A stretch of 64,000 nt of DNA from Streptomyces sp. NRRL F-5123 (GCF_000721495.1 NZ_JOHY01000023.1:29075-93074), one strand, 5' to 3'. Shown: positions 53,795-63,911, counted from the stretch's first letter. The notes: generated by a model from the letters alone, not told the origin. Made by a program: numbers and translations.

Positions 53795-55222
53795 TCACCC
53801 CGCGAGCAGCCCCCGGTCCGGCACGGGAGGGCCCAGGGGAAGCGGCTCGGCGTGCGCGAGAGCCGGGTCGTCCACACCGAAGGTGCGCACCCGGCCCGGC
53901 AGGGTGTCCGAGGGGACCTCGAAGCGTACGGTGACCCGGCCGACGCCGCTGCCCTGCACCCAGCCGCGGCCTTCCACGGCGTGCTCGACGTCCTGGCCGG
54001 GAAGCCAGCGGCTGCCGGGCGCGGGCTCCGGCGGCGGCGCGGCGGGCAGGTCCGTCTCGGCGGACGGTGCGGACGGCGGCCCGGCGGCGGCGCTCTCCGC
54101 CGCGTCGCCCGCCGCCGCGTCACCGGACCGGGCCTCCTGCGCCCGGTCCTCGGCCGCTTGAGCCGCCTGGGCGAACAGGTCCTCCTGCGTGAAGTCGGCC
54201 AGCCCGGACACCCCCACGCCGAGCAGCCGCACCCCGCCGGTGGTGTCGACGGCCTCGACGAGCCGGCGCGCGGTCTCCCGCACGACGCCCGGGTCGTCGG
54301 TGGGCGCCCGCAGCGTCTCCGACCGGGTGAGTGTGGAGAAGTCGTACCGCCGGATCTTCACCACGACCGTCCGCCCGGACCGGCCCGCGCCGCGCAGCCG
54401 CTGCACGCAGCGCTCCGCGAGCCGGTCGATCTCGTACCGCACCCGGGCGCGGTCGGTGAGGTCGGTGTCGAAGGTGTCCTCGACGGAGATCGACTTCACG
54501 TCGCGGTCGGCGACCACCGGGCGGTTGTCCAGGCCCGCGGCCATGGCGTGCAGCGAGCTTCCGTGCGCCTTGCCGAGCAGCCGCACCAGTTCGGGCTCCC
54601 CGGCCTGCACGATCTCGGCGACGGTGAGGATGCCGGCCCGCCGCAGATGCTCGGCGGTGGCAGGGCCCACGCCCCACAGGGTGCGCACCGGCAGCGGGTC
54701 GAGCAGCGCACGCTCGGTGCCCGGCTCGACGACCACCAGGCCGTCCGGCTTGGCCTGCTCCGAGGCGATCTTGGCGAGCAGCTTGGAGCCGGCCAGCCCC
54801 ACCGACGCCGTCAGGCCCGTGGCGGCGCGGATGTCGGCCCGCAGCCGCTCGGCGACCCTCCGGGGCTCCCCGGCCTGCTCCCCCGCCTCCAGGTCGACGA
54901 AGGCCTCGTCCAGGCTCAGTGGTTCCATCAGCGGGGACACCGCGCCCAGCAGCCCCATCACGATGTCGCTGACCGCCCGGTAGAGGGAGAAGCGCGGCAC
55001 GAGGTACGCGGCGTTCGGGCAGAGCCGGCGGGCGTGCGCGGTGGCCATCGCGGAGTGGACGCCGTGCACGCGTGCCTCGTAGGACGCGGTCGCTACGACG
55101 CCGCGGGGCCCGAGGCCGCCGACCACCACCGGCTTGCCCCGCAGGCTCGGCTTGGATGCCTGCTCGACCGCGGCGAAGAACGCGTCCATGTCCAGATGCA
55201 GGATCGTCGGCGCACTTCTCAC
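53795..55222 (-). CDS. dinB: DNA polymerase IV (Y-family)
   Basis: The 475-residue protein has the Y-family motifs: metal Asp in LDMDAFFAAVEQ near 11, YEARVHGV, SLDEAFVDL near 105 with the second metal acids, and GVGPATAEHLRRAG as the helix-hairpin-helix. A C-terminal extension of about 115 residues, Ala/Pro-rich and ending with a folded-looking segment, is longer than in E. coli DinB. GTG at 55222 has GAGGG upstream. It performs error-prone translesion synthesis. Confidence 0.95.
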   Translation of the reverse strand: MRSAPTILHLDMDAFFAAVEQASKPSLRGKPVVVGGLGPRGVVATASYEARVHGVHSAMATAHARRLCPNAAYLVPRFSLYRAVSDIVMGLLGAVSPLMEPLSLDEAFVDLEAGEQAGEPRRVAERLRADIRAATGLTASVGLAGSKLLAKIASEQAKPDGLVVVEPGTERALLDPLPVRTLWGVGPATAEHLRRAGILTVAEIVQAGEPELVRLLGKAHGSSLHAMAAGLDNRPVVADRDVKSISVEDTFDTDLTDRARVRYEIDRLAERCVQRLRGAGRSGRTVVVKIRRYDFSTLTRSETLRAPTDDPGVVRETARRLVEAVDTTGGVRLLGVGVSGLADFTQEDLFAQAAQAAEDRAQEARSGDAAAGDAAESAAAGPPSAPSAETDLPAAPPPEPAPGSRWLPGQDVEHAVEGRGWVQGSGVGRVTVRFEVPSDTLPGRVRTFGVDDPALAHAEPLPLGPPVPDRGLLAG

Positions 55223-55323
55223 ACCCTCGATCGTGCCCCATCCCACCGACAATGACCGTACACGTGTACGGCACGGCGCCCCGTGTCCCGCAGCCGCGCC
55301 GCCCGCGGGACCGCGGACCCGGG

Positions 55324-55923
55324 TCAGACCGCCCGGTTGCGCCGCCTGGCGAGCTCGTCGGCGGGGTTGTGGCCCACCAGGGTCTCCCCGGTATCCACCC
55401 GCTCGCCGTGCAGCTCGGACAGCGAGCTCTCGACGTCCCGCCACACCACGCCGACCGCGATGCCGAAGACGCCCTGCCCGCCCTGGAGCAGGTCGACGAC
55501 CTCGGCGGGCGAGGTGCATTCGTAAACGGTTGCGCCGTCGCTCATCAGCGTCATCCTCGGCAGTTCGGCCGGGCCCACGGAGCGCAGCTGGCGTACGGCC
55601 GTGCGGATGTTCTGCAGGGACACGCCCGTGTCGAGCAGCCGCTTGACGATCTTGAGCACGACCACGTCGCGGAAGCTGTAGAGCCGCTGGGTGCCCGAGC
55701 CGTAGGCCGGGCGGACACTGGGCTCGACCAGGCCCGTCCGCGCCCAGTAGTCGAGCTGGCGGTAGGTGATGCCCGCCGCCGCGCAGGCCGTGGGACCGCG
55801 GTAGCCGACCAGCTCCGGTGCGGGCTCGGCCGCGGGCACGGGCCCCGGCTCGGCCGCGCGGGCCAGCACCCCCCTGGCCGGATACGGGCCGCCGGTCGCC
55901 GAACCGTCGCCGGTGCTTCTCAC
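55324..55923 (-). CDS. MerR-family transcriptional regulator
   Basis: The 199-residue protein has a MerR helix-turn-helix (GPTACAAAGITYRQLDYWARTG near 45, YSFRDVVVLKIVKRLLDTG). The Pro/Ala-rich N-terminus before it is variable. GTG at 55923 has GGAGGG upstream; an earlier ATG at 55962 is possible. It stands 274 bp downstream of the bifunctional nuclease gene in the conserved cell-division-type cluster. No effector domain is clear. Confidence 0.9.
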   Translation of the reverse strand: MRSTGDGSATGGPYPARGVLARAAEPGPVPAAEPAPELVGYRGPTACAAAGITYRQLDYWARTGLVEPSVRPAYGSGTQRLYSFRDVVVLKIVKRLLDTGVSLQNIRTAVRQLRSVGPAELPRMTLMSDGATVYECTSPAEVVDLLQGGQGVFGIAVGVVWRDVESSLSELHGERVDTGETLVGHNPADELARRRNRAV

Positions 55924-56197
55924 GCCGCCCTCCGTCCTTCTCGTCCCCGACACCGCGCGCACGTGCCACGGGACTTTCCACTTCGACGGTAGGCAGTCAC
56001 CAGGGGTGCGTCAACGATCGCCACACTCGGCACGCCGAGTGAAAGTCACCCCAGGAGTGGTTTGATGTGACCGGACCCGGGAATTCCTCCCCGGATGGCC
56101 TCATGGTGACAACATTGCCCTGGTCACCGCACGGACACCGCGCCCGCACCGTGCCACCCGGCCGCTCGCCGGACGCCCCTCCCGCGAGCGCCTGGAG

Positions 56198-56671
56198 TCA
56201 CTGGTTGCTCGTGCCGAAATCCTCGGGCGAGATCTGGTCGAGGAACTCGCGGAACTTCTCCACCTCGTCCTCCTGCTCGTCAGGAATGGCGATCCCGGCG
56301 TCGTCCAGCACCCCGTCGCTGCCGTAGATCGGCGTACCGGTGCGCAGCGCGAGCGCTATGGCGTCGGACGGACGGGCACTGACCTCGACTCCGCTGGCGA
56401 AGACCAGCTCGGCGTAGAAGACGCCTTCCCGCAGGTCGGTGATGCGGACCTCGGTGAGCGTCTGCCCCACGGCCTCCAGCACATCCTTGAAGAGGTCATG
56501 GGTCAACGGTCGCGCAGGGGTCATGCCCTGCTGCGCGAAGGCGATGGCGGTGGCCTCGCCCGGCCCGATCCAGATGGGCAGGTACCGGTCGCCTCCCACT
56601 TCGCGCAGGAGCACGATCGGCTGATTCGAGGGCATTTCCACCCGGACACCCACAACATCGAGCTCGTTCAC
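56198..56671 (-). CDS. bifunctional nuclease domain protein (DUF151)
   Basis: The 157-residue protein is a DUF151 bifunctional nuclease-fold protein (VGVRVEMPSNQPIVLLREVG, YLPIWIGPGEATAIAF, ARPSDAIALALRTG). The acidic C-terminal tail is conserved in actinobacteria. Distant plant homologues are reported to have nuclease activity; function here is unknown. It lies between two MerR-family genes. Confidence 0.9.
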   Translation of the reverse strand: MNELDVVGVRVEMPSNQPIVLLREVGGDRYLPIWIGPGEATAIAFAQQGMTPARPLTHDLFKDVLEAVGQTLTEVRITDLREGVFYAELVFASGVEVSARPSDAIALALRTGTPIYGSDGVLDDAGIAIPDEQEDEVEKFREFLDQISPEDFGTSNQ

Positions 56672-56761
56672 ACGTCAACCCTAGGACGTGCCTGCCGGGT
56701 TTGGGTAGTCGGGCACGGCGGGCACCGCGTCCGGTTCGTACCAGGCGGCGGGAATGCCCGG

Positions 56762-57505
56762 TCAGCGCAGCCGCAGCCGCAAGGCCGAGCGCAGCATCGC
56801 GGCGTGCAGCCGGGCCGACAGCTCGGCCAGCTCCTCCGCCGTGGCCTCGGCGTGTCGCCGGGTCTGCGGATTGCGGTGCCGGCGCAGCGGCGCCACGAGC
56901 TGCTCCACCAGGCCGGCCTCCCGCTCGGCCGCGGCCTTGACCGCCCGCAGGTGCCGCGGCTCCAGCCCGTAGCGGCCCAGGTCGGCGATGAGCCGCCCGA
57001 TCATGACCGCCTCGGCCTCGTAGCCGCCCTCTCCGGCGGTCTCGACCAGCCCGTAGGACTCCCACTGGTCCAGCTCCGCCTCGCCGGCCCCGGTGGCGGC
57101 CAGGAAGTCCTCCCGAGCCAGCCGTGGCCCGTGCGCGGCTGCCAGGGCCTCCTCGGCGCCTCCAGGGGCCTCCTGGGCGGACTCGGCGGCGAGCGCCGGC
57201 AGAACCGGCTGCTCGCCGCGGTCCAGACCTTCCAGATGCTCCTTGATCACCCGCAGCGGCAGGTAGTGGTCGCGCTGCACCCGGAGCACGTACGCCAGCC
57301 GCTGGACGTCGTCCGCGGCGAACTTCCGGTAGCCGGACGGGGTCCGCCGCGGCTCGACCAGGCCCTCGGCCTCCAGGAAGCGGATCTTGGAGATCGTGAC
57401 CTCGGGGAATTCGTCCTGCAGCTGCCCCAGCACGGCGCCGATGCTCAGCAGTGCGCCGTCCGTGGCGGCGGCGCCGTCTCCGGCACCGCCCGTCGTTCGC
57501 GGCAT
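56762..57505 (-). CDS. ftsR: MerR-family regulator FtsR
   Basis: The 247-residue protein has the N-terminal MerR helix-turn-helix (LSIGAVLGQLQDEFPEVTIS and IRFLEAEGLVEPRRTPSGYR) and a helical C-terminal part, the arrangement of actinobacterial FtsR. FtsR activates ftsZ in Corynebacterium, and the location beside an FHA gene matches conserved synteny. The N-terminal Gly/Ala-rich arm is variable. Confidence 0.9.
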   Translation of the reverse strand: MPRTTGGAGDGAAATDGALLSIGAVLGQLQDEFPEVTISKIRFLEAEGLVEPRRTPSGYRKFAADDVQRLAYVLRVQRDHYLPLRVIKEHLEGLDRGEQPVLPALAAESAQEAPGGAEEALAAAHGPRLAREDFLAATGAGEAELDQWESYGLVETAGEGGYEAEAVMIGRLIADLGRYGLEPRHLRAVKAAAEREAGLVEQLVAPLRRHRNPQTRRHAEATAEELAELSARLHAAMLRSALRLRLR

Positions 57506-57553
57506 GCGCGCCCTTCCTGCGCGGGAGCGGGGGTCGGCTGGGGCAGCCGCGGG

Positions 57554-58342
57554 TCAGTAGCCCCGCTGGCTGGCGTAGAAGACCAGCCGGTACTTCCCGA
57601 TCTGGACCTCGTCCCCGTTGGACAGCGGCACCGCGTCGATCCGCTCCCGGTTGACGTAGGTGCCGTTGAGGCTGCCCACGTCGGAGACGGTGAACAGGCC
57701 GTCCGCACCGCGGCGGAACTCCACGTGCCGCCGGGAGACCGTCACGTCGTCCAGGAAGATGTCGCTCTGCGGGTGGCGTCCCGCCGTGGTCAGCTCGCCG
57801 TCCAGCAGGAAGCGGCTGCCGGAGTTCGGCCCGCGGCGCACCACGAGGAGCGCGGAGCCGGGCGGCAGAGCCTCCACGGCGGCCTGCGCCTCGGGCGACA
57901 GCGACGGCGAGAGGATCTGGCCGGTGGCCTCCGCCTCGTACGCCTCGATCCCGGAGATGGAGATCGTGGACGTCGTCTCGGACGCGCTCTGGTAGCCGGG
58001 CCCGCTGCCCGGGCGCAGCGGGGCGCCGCAGTTCGAGCAGAAGCGGGCCGCTTCCGTGTTCGTGAAACCGCACCTGCCGCAGACCGGCAAACCGAACCCT
58101 CCACCCGTGGTCGAGGCCGCTGGTTCCCCGGAACCTATGCGAGCGGCCGGAGCGGGGTCAACAGGCGCCACGCCGGGCGTGCCGGAGTACCCGCCGCCGC
58201 CGCGGCCCTGGCCGTCGTTGCGGAACAGCGGGCGCTCGGCGGACTGCTCGTCCGCCTGGCCGCGCTGGGCGCGGTGCCGTGCCGTGGCAGGGTCGGCCGA
58301 CTGCCGAGCGCTCTTGCCGAACAACTTCCCAAACAGCTTCAC
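57554..58342 (-). CDS. FHA-domain protein (GarA/OdhI-like) with zinc ribbon
   Basis: The 262-residue protein has a two-CxxC zinc ribbon (CGRCGF and CSNCGAP near 90-105), an ETTST phosphorylation motif near 125 and a C-terminal FHA domain (AGRHPQSDIFLDDVTVSRRH, GSLNGTYVNRERID). GarA/OdhI proteins are phosphorylated by Ser/Thr kinases at such a Thr and control 2-oxoglutarate metabolism. The zinc ribbon and length support the streptomycete GarA type. It is upstream of ftsR. Confidence 0.9.
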   Translation of the reverse strand: MKLFGKLFGKSARQSADPATARHRAQRGQADEQSAERPLFRNDGQGRGGGGYSGTPGVAPVDPAPAARIGSGEPAASTTGGGFGLPVCGRCGFTNTEAARFCSNCGAPLRPGSGPGYQSASETTSTISISGIEAYEAEATGQILSPSLSPEAQAAVEALPPGSALLVVRRGPNSGSRFLLDGELTTAGRHPQSDIFLDDVTVSRRHVEFRRGADGLFTVSDVGSLNGTYVNRERIDAVPLSNGDEVQIGKYRLVFYASQRGY

Positions 58343-58448
58343 GGGCGATTCCCCTCGAAAGACGCAGACCCGCCCGTAAGGCAGGACGAACTCTCACTAC
58401 ACACAGTTTCCACCACACACCAACTCAGCGACGCCCCGACCCCCCGCC

Positions 58449-59303
58449 TCACCGGGATGACGACCGAGCGTAGTCAGGCTGCTTCGATGGCCGCAAGGCG
58501 TCCACGACGATCTTCTGCGACCGCACCACATCTGCCGTGGCCTGCTCCTTCTCCAGTGTCTGCACCACCCCGCCGGGGATGTTGAGGGCCGGTTCGAGAT
58601 CCTGCGGGTTGCCGATCACCGTGAAGACGTACGGCTGGGCGACCCGGTGCCCGTCGATCAGCACACCGTCGGAGCCGTCGGTGAAGTACGTGTCGGCGAC
58701 GACCCGCACCGAGTTGATCTGGATGGCCTCCGCGCCCGCGGCCCGCAGCTCCTGCAACGTGTCCAGCAGCGAGTCCGCCTCGACGCTGCCGTGCGGGTCG
58801 GTGACGGTCAGCGTGATGCCGGGGCCCTCTGCGGCGACCGTGCCGGCCAGGATGCCGAGCTGCTGCTCCTTCTGCCGGGTCTGCTTGAGCGCCTCGGCGG
58901 CCTGGTCGGAGCTGGACTGGAGCTGGGAGCGCTGGGTCTCCAGACCGCGCTTCTCGTCCTCCAGCCGCTGCGTGCGGTTGTCGACCTCGGTGAGGATGCG
59001 CACCAGGTCCTCCTGGCGCGCGCCGCGCAGGGTGCCGCCGTTGTCGCTGGTGGTGTTCACCTGGATGGCGAGGCCGAGGCCCAGCACGAAGAGCAGCACG
59101 GCCACCGTCAGCTGCGCGCGGGAGACGCGCGGCGGCCACAGCCCGGCCACCAGCCGCTGCCGTCCCGTGAGCTGCTCCTGGGGCTCCCCTGGGCCCTCCA
59201 CCGCGTCCGGTGCCGTGCCCTCGGGCACGTCCGTGCCGTCGCCTTGCCCGTCGTGCGGGGGGCGCGCGTCGTGCTTGCCGTGCTTGCCGTGCTCGTCGCT
59301 CAT
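58449..59303 (-). CDS. DUF881 membrane-anchored protein
   Basis: The 284-residue protein has an N-terminal His/Asp/Glu-rich cytoplasmic stretch (HGKHGKHDARPPHDGQ) of about 60 residues, one transmembrane helix (LTVAVLLFVLGLGLAIQV), a coiled-coil-like segment (NRTQRLEDEKRGLETQ) and a DUF881 domain (AEGPGITLTVTDPHG, AEAIQINSVRV). It belongs to the conserved DUF881-Sbp-DUF881 operon near cell-division genes. The function is unknown. Confidence 0.9.
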   Translation of the reverse strand: MSDEHGKHGKHDARPPHDGQGDGTDVPEGTAPDAVEGPGEPQEQLTGRQRLVAGLWPPRVSRAQLTVAVLLFVLGLGLAIQVNTTSDNGGTLRGARQEDLVRILTEVDNRTQRLEDEKRGLETQRSQLQSSSDQAAEALKQTRQKEQQLGILAGTVAAEGPGITLTVTDPHGSVEADSLLDTLQELRAAGAEAIQINSVRVVADTYFTDGSDGVLIDGHRVAQPYVFTVIGNPQDLEPALNIPGGVVQTLEKEQATADVVRSQKIVVDALRPSKQPDYARSSSR

Positions 59304-59310
59304 GCCGCGG

Positions 59311-59643
59311 TCACGCCCGGAAGACGTGCCGGCGGATCGCGGCGGCGTTGGAGAAGATCCGGATACCGAGCACGACGACGACGCCGGTGGACAGCTGCGC
59401 GCCGACACCCAGCTTGTCGCCGAGGAAGACGATCAGCGCCGCCACGACCACGTTGGACAGGAACGAGACCACGAAGACCTTGTCGTCGAAGATTCCGTCG
59501 AGCATCGCCCGCAGGCCGCCGAACACGGCGTCGAGGGCCGCGACGACCGCGATGGGCAGATAGGGCTCCACCCCGGTCGGCACCACGGGACGCACCACCA
59601 GTCCCACCACGATGCCCACGACGAGGCCCAGTACGGCGATCAC
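59311..59643 (-). CDS. small basic family membrane protein (DUF1290)
   Basis: The 110-residue protein has three or four hydrophobic segments (IAVLGLVVGIVVGLVVRPVV; VFVVSFLSNVVVAALIVFLG) and the FDDKVFVVSF segment typical of Sbp proteins. It lies between two DUF881 genes and overlaps the first by the four bases ATGA. Homologues sit next to cell-division genes in many Gram-positives. Function is unknown. Confidence 0.92.
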   Translation of the reverse strand: MIAVLGLVVGIVVGLVVRPVVPTGVEPYLPIAVVAALDAVFGGLRAMLDGIFDDKVFVVSFLSNVVVAALIVFLGDKLGVGAQLSTGVVVVLGIRIFSNAAAIRRHVFRA

Positions 59644-60575
59644 GACGAACCCTTCCCTGTTGCGCCGGTTCCCGGCGGCCCGCTGCTGCCCGCGACCGGC
59701 CGGGCGTACCGCACGACGAGACTGGGTGCGGCGGCCAGGCGGACGTCCTTCTGTACGGTGACGCTCGCCCTGATCCCGTAGTTCTCCTCCAGCACGTGCA
59801 GGTACTGACCGTCCGCACTGTCCTGGAAAGCCGTGCTCAGCTTCTCCCCGTCACCGATCGCCAGCACCGTGTACGGCGGCACCAGCGGTCTGTTGTCGAC
59901 CAGTATGGCGTCTCCCGCCGCCCGGATGGCCGACAGCGCCGTCAACCGCTGCCCGTTGACGGAGATCGCCTCCGCGCCGGAGGCCCACAGGCCGTTCACC
60001 ACGCGCTGCATGTCGCGGTCGCGGACCCGCCCGGTGTCGGAGAAGCCGTCGCTCTCCCGCGGGCCGCCGGAGTCGCCGGTGGAGGCCTCCTTGGCGTCGT
60101 CCACGACGAGCTTGACCCCCGGGCCGTGCACCGGAGTCGCCCCCGCGAGCACCTCCAGCAGCTCCTCGCGGCCGTCGCCCTGGTCCTTCAGGGCCGCGCG
60201 CTGCTCGGCCGAGACCGTGTCGCGCAGCCCGTCGACCTCCTTCTGGAGTGCGTCGGCCTTCCCGGTCTGCGTCTGCACCCGGTCGATGAGCTTCTGCCGT
60301 TCCCTGGCCTCCGTGGGCGCCGCGCGGTGTGCCTGGGCCGCGCCCACGGTGATCACGACGGCGGCGAGCAGCAGCCCACCGGCGAGGCCGAGCCGGCCTG
60401 CCGTCGAGGTGGGCAGGCGCGAGCTGCCGGTCTGCCCGCGGCGGGCCGCCGCCTCCGCGTAGCCGTCGTCGAGGCTGTGCTCCATGACGCTGGTGAGCAG
60501 GAACATGGAGGCGTCGGCGCGCCGCCGGTCGGACCGGGGCGCGGAGCTGCTCCGATCGGGTTGCGGCTGCGGCAT
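59640..60575 (-). CDS. DUF881 membrane-anchored protein
   Basis: The 311-residue protein has an N-terminal cytoplasmic region, one transmembrane helix (LGLAGGLLLAAVVITVGAAQ), a short coiled-coil stretch (KADALQKEVDGLRDTVS) and a DUF881 domain (VHGPGVKLVVDDAKE, GAEAISVNGQRL). The start is uncertain: ATG 60575 and ATG 60584 are both possible and neither has a clear ribosome site. The gene is followed by Sbp and a second DUF881 gene in one operon. Confidence 0.88.
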   Translation of the reverse strand: MPQPQPDRSSSAPRSDRRRADASMFLLTSVMEHSLDDGYAEAAARRGQTGSSRLPTSTAGRLGLAGGLLLAAVVITVGAAQAHRAAPTEARERQKLIDRVQTQTGKADALQKEVDGLRDTVSAEQRAALKDQGDGREELLEVLAGATPVHGPGVKLVVDDAKEASTGDSGGPRESDGFSDTGRVRDRDMQRVVNGLWASGAEAISVNGQRLTALSAIRAAGDAILVDNRPLVPPYTVLAIGDGEKLSTAFQDSADGQYLHVLEENYGIRASVTVQKDVRLAAAPSLVVRYARPVAGSSGPPGTGATGKGSS

Positions 60576-60670
60576 GCCGCACATCGTCGCACGTCGTGAC
60601 CGCTGCACTCGAACGGCCCCCTCGCGGCGCGCCGTTCAGGGCGGACGCGCCGCGGGGGCCGAGATGCGCG

Positions 60671-63166
60671 CTACTGCCCCGCGCTCTCCACGATCTGCGA
60701 CCACTCGTCCAGCAGGGCCTGCGCGGACGCGTCGTCCGGTCCCTCGGCCCACAGGTGCGTGACCGCTTCCGCCGGGTCGGGCAGCACCATGACCCACCGC
60801 CCGTCGGACTCCACGACCCGCACGCCGTCGGTGGTGTCGACCGACCGGTCGCCGGCCTCCTCGACGACCCGCCGCATGACCGAGCCCTTGACCGCCCACG
60901 GGGTCGGGACGTCCCGCTTGAGCACGTGCGCCTGCGGGATGCGGGCGTCGATCTGGCTCAGGGTGAGCTGCGTGCGCGCCACCAGGCCGATCAGCCGCAC
61001 GAAGGCCGCCGACCCGTCGAAGACGCTGCTGAACTCGGGCACGATGAAGCCGCCTCCGGCGTCGCCGCCGAAGATCGTGCCCTCCTCGCGGCTGACCCGC
61101 GTCAGGTCGTCCGGTGACGTCGTCGTCCACGTGACCTGCGTGCCGTGGTAGGCCGCGACCTGCTCGGCGATGCGGGTGGTGGTGACCGGCAGCGCCACCC
61201 GCCCGCTGCGCCGCTCGGCGGCCACCAGGTCCAGCAGTACCAGCAGCGCCCGGTGGTCCTCGACGATGCGCCCGCGCTCGTCCACCAGCGACAGCCGCTC
61301 ACCGACCGGGTCGAAGCGCACCCCGAAGGCCGCCCGCGCCGACGACACGATCTCCCCGAGCCGTACGAGGCCGGCCCGGCGGGTCTCCTCGGTCTCGGTG
61401 GGGCGCGCCTCGTCGAGACCCGGGTTGACCATCAGCGAGTCCACGCCGAGCCGGCCGAGCAGCGAGGGAAGGACGAGCCCCGCGCTGCCGTTGGCGGCGT
61501 CCACGACGACCTTCAGGCCCGACTCGGCGATGCCGGAGATGTCGACGGCACGCAGCAGCGCGCCGGTGTAGGAGTCGAAGACGGTCGACGGGAAGCGCAG
61601 GTCGCCGATCTCGCCGGGGAAGGCCCGGCGGTACTCCTGGCGGGCGAAGACCCGGTCCAGCTTGCGCTGCCCGGCCGCCGACAGGTCGGCGCCGCGCTCG
61701 TCGAAGAACATGATGTCGAGCGAGTCCGGCCGCCCCGGCGACGTGCGGATCATGATGCCGCCGGCGCTGCCGCGGGCCGTCTGCTGGCGCGCGACGGGCA
61801 TGGGTACGTTCTCCAGGTCGCGCACCTCGATCGCGCTCGCCTGGAGCGCCGAGATGACCGCCCGTTTGAGTGCACGCGCACCACGGGAGTGGTCACGCGC
61901 GGTGGTGACGGTGGCGCCCTTCTTGAGGGTCGTCGCGTACGCGCCGGCCAGCCGCACGGCGAGCTCGGGCGTGATCTCGACGTTGAGGATGCCGGACACG
62001 CCCCGGGCGCCGAACAGGTGCGCCTGACCGCGCGACTCCCAGATGACCGACGTGTTGACGAACGCGCCGGCCTCGATGGTCTTGAAGGGGTAGACGCGGA
62101 CATTGCCGGAGAGAATCGATTCCTCGCCGATCAGGCACTCGTCGCCGATCACCGCGCCCTCGTCGATCCGGGCGGCGCGCATCACGTCGGTGTTCTTGCC
62201 GATGACGCAGCCGCGCAGGTTCGTCTGCGGGCCGACGTAGACGTTGTCGTGCACCACCGCCTTGTGGACGAAGGCGCCGGTCTTCACGACGACGTTGGAG
62301 CCGATGACGCTGTGCTCGCGGATCTCCGCGCCGGCCTCGACCTTCGCGTAGTCGCCGATGTACAGCGGCCCGCGCAGTACGGCGTCCGGGTGCACCTCGG
62401 CGCCCTCGGCCACCCAGACGCCCGGCGAGATCTCGAAGCCGTCGATGTCGACGTCGACCTTGCCTTCGAGGACGTCCGCCTGGGCCTTCACGTAACTCTC
62501 GTGGGTGCCGACGTCCTCCCAGTAGCCCTCGGCGATGTAGCCGTAGATCGGCTTGCCTTCCTTCATCAGCTGCGGGAAGACGTCACCCGACCAGTCGACG
62601 GGCACATCGGCCTCGACGTAGTTGAAGACCTCGGGCTCCATGACGTAGATGCCGGTGTTCACCGTGTCGGAGAACACCTGGCCCCAGGTCGGCTTCTCCA
62701 GGAAGCGCTCGACGCGGCCCTCGTCGTCCACGATCGTGATGCCGAACTCCAGCGGGTTGGGCACCCGCGTGAGGCATACGGTGACGAGGCCGCCCTTCTG
62801 CTTGTGGAACGCGATGAGCTCACCGAGGTCGAAATCGGTGAGCGCGTCGCCCGAGATCACCAGGAAGGAGTCGTCCTTGAGCGCGTCCTCGGCATTCTTG
62901 ACGCTGCCCGCGGTGCCGAGCGGTTTCTCCTCGTTCGCGTACGTCAGCTCCATCCCGAATTCTTCGCCGTCCCCGAAATAATTCTTCACCAGGGACGCGA
63001 GAAACTGGACGGTGACGACGGTCTCAGTGAGCCCGTGCCGTTTGAGCAGCGTCAGGACATGCTGCATGATCGGCCGATTCACCACTGGGAGCAGAGGTTT
63101 GGGCATGCTTGAGGTCATTGGACGAAGGCGGGTACCTTCGCCTCCGGCCATAACAACCGCTTTCAT
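60671..63166 (-). CDS. nucleotidyltransferase fused to degenerate phosphohexomutase domain (mannose-1-phosphate guanyltransferase type)
   Basis: The 831-residue protein has an N-terminal sugar-nucleotidyltransferase domain ([20 protein letters not shown] at 7-26), a left-handed hexapeptide repeat region (residues 250-370) and a C-terminal phosphomannomutase-like domain. The TASHNP loop that carries the catalytic serine is replaced by IRTSPGRPD and the DGDGDR metal loop is replaced by FDPVGERLS, so the C-terminal domain is probably catalytically dead and regulatory. It likely makes GDP-mannose for protein or lipid glycosylation. ATG 63166 is used; ATG 63178 also follows GAGGAGG. Confidence 0.9.
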   Translation of the reverse strand: MKAVVMAGGEGTRLRPMTSSMPKPLLPVVNRPIMQHVLTLLKRHGLTETVVTVQFLASLVKNYFGDGEEFGMELTYANEEKPLGTAGSVKNAEDALKDDSFLVISGDALTDFDLGELIAFHKQKGGLVTVCLTRVPNPLEFGITIVDDEGRVERFLEKPTWGQVFSDTVNTGIYVMEPEVFNYVEADVPVDWSGDVFPQLMKEGKPIYGYIAEGYWEDVGTHESYVKAQADVLEGKVDVDIDGFEISPGVWVAEGAEVHPDAVLRGPLYIGDYAKVEAGAEIREHSVIGSNVVVKTGAFVHKAVVHDNVYVGPQTNLRGCVIGKNTDVMRAARIDEGAVIGDECLIGEESILSGNVRVYPFKTIEAGAFVNTSVIWESRGQAHLFGARGVSGILNVEITPELAVRLAGAYATTLKKGATVTTARDHSRGARALKRAVISALQASAIEVRDLENVPMPVARQQTARGSAGGIMIRTSPGRPDSLDIMFFDERGADLSAAGQRKLDRVFARQEYRRAFPGEIGDLRFPSTVFDSYTGALLRAVDISGIAESGLKVVVDAANGSAGLVLPSLLGRLGVDSLMVNPGLDEARPTETEETRRAGLVRLGEIVSSARAAFGVRFDPVGERLSLVDERGRIVEDHRALLVLLDLVAAERRSGRVALPVTTTRIAEQVAAYHGTQVTWTTTSPDDLTRVSREEGTIFGGDAGGGFIVPEFSSVFDGSAAFVRLIGLVARTQLTLSQIDARIPQAHVLKRDVPTPWAVKGSVMRRVVEEAGDRSVDTTDGVRVVESDGRWVMVLPDPAEAVTHLWAEGPDDASAQALLDEWSQIVESAGQ

Positions 63167-63191
63167 GTCGGAAAACATCCTCCTCGTGACG

Positions 63192-63800
63192 TCAGTCAGC
63201 CGTGGTGTCCGCCCTCACAAGACGCCGGACCTGCACCACGTAGAGGATCCCTGCCCACCAGTACAGGGTTGTACCCCAACCTGTGAAGGCCCAGCCGAAA
63301 ACAGCCGCCAGTGTCGCAAGCCAACCGCTGCCGTCGCTCAGCAGCAGCAGCGGAAAGGCGTACATGAGATTGAAGGTAGCCGCTTTCCCGATGAAGTTCA
63401 CCTGGGGTGGGCCGTAGCGGTGTCTCCGGAGAATCAGGAGCATCACCGCCATCATCGCCTCACGCGCGAGCAGCAGGACGGTGACCCACAGCGGCAGGAT
63501 GCCGCGCCAGGTGAGGCCCACAAGGGTGGACAGCACGAACAGCCGGTCGGCGGCCGGGTCCAGGATCCGGCCGAGACTGCTGATCTGATTCCACCGCCGT
63601 GCCAGCTTGCCGTCGAGGTAGTCACTCACCCCGCTGAACGCCAGCACCAGGAGTGCCCACCCGTCGGCCTTCGGGCCGTCGAACTCCGGCCACAGAATCA
63701 GCCACAGGAACACCGGCACAGCCACGAGGCGAGCCATACTGAGGATGTTCGGGATCGTGAAGATCCGATCCGTCTGCACCCGTGTCTCCTGGACCTCCAC
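63192..63800 (-). CDS. CDP-alcohol phosphatidyltransferase (cardiolipin-synthase or PgsA-like)
   Basis: The 202-residue membrane protein has the CAPT motif [14 protein letters not shown] with [10 protein letters not shown] (DG-x2-AR-x8-G-x3-D-x3-D), and four or five transmembrane helices. It transfers phosphatidyl groups to an alcohol; the gene next to the mannose-1-phosphate guanyltransferase in Streptomyces coelicolor is a reported eukaryotic-type cardiolipin synthase, which this probably matches by position and size (from memory). PgsA function is the alternative. It is the first gene after the rRNA operon. Confidence 0.87.
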   Translation of the reverse strand: MEVQETRVQTDRIFTIPNILSMARLVAVPVFLWLILWPEFDGPKADGWALLVLAFSGVSDYLDGKLARRWNQISSLGRILDPAADRLFVLSTLVGLTWRGILPLWVTVLLLAREAMMAVMLLILRRHRYGPPQVNFIGKAATFNLMYAFPLLLLSDGSGWLATLAAVFGWAFTGWGTTLYWWAGILYVVQVRRLVRADTTAD

Positions 63801-63859
63801 CAGGTCCCCTCCTGTGCCGTTCCATGTATGTACGTCTGCGCGCCGACTCTACCCCAGGC

Positions 63860-63905
63860 ACAAAAAGGGCCTGGCCCCGGATCAGGGATCCGAGGCCAGG
63901 CCTCA
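63860..63905 (-). terminator. rRNA operon terminator
   Basis: GAGGCCTGGCCTCGGATC pairs with GATCCGGGGCCAGGCC and is followed by TTTTTGTG on the minus strand, directly downstream of 5S rRNA. Confidence 0.9.
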
Positions 63906-63911
63906 ATATTT

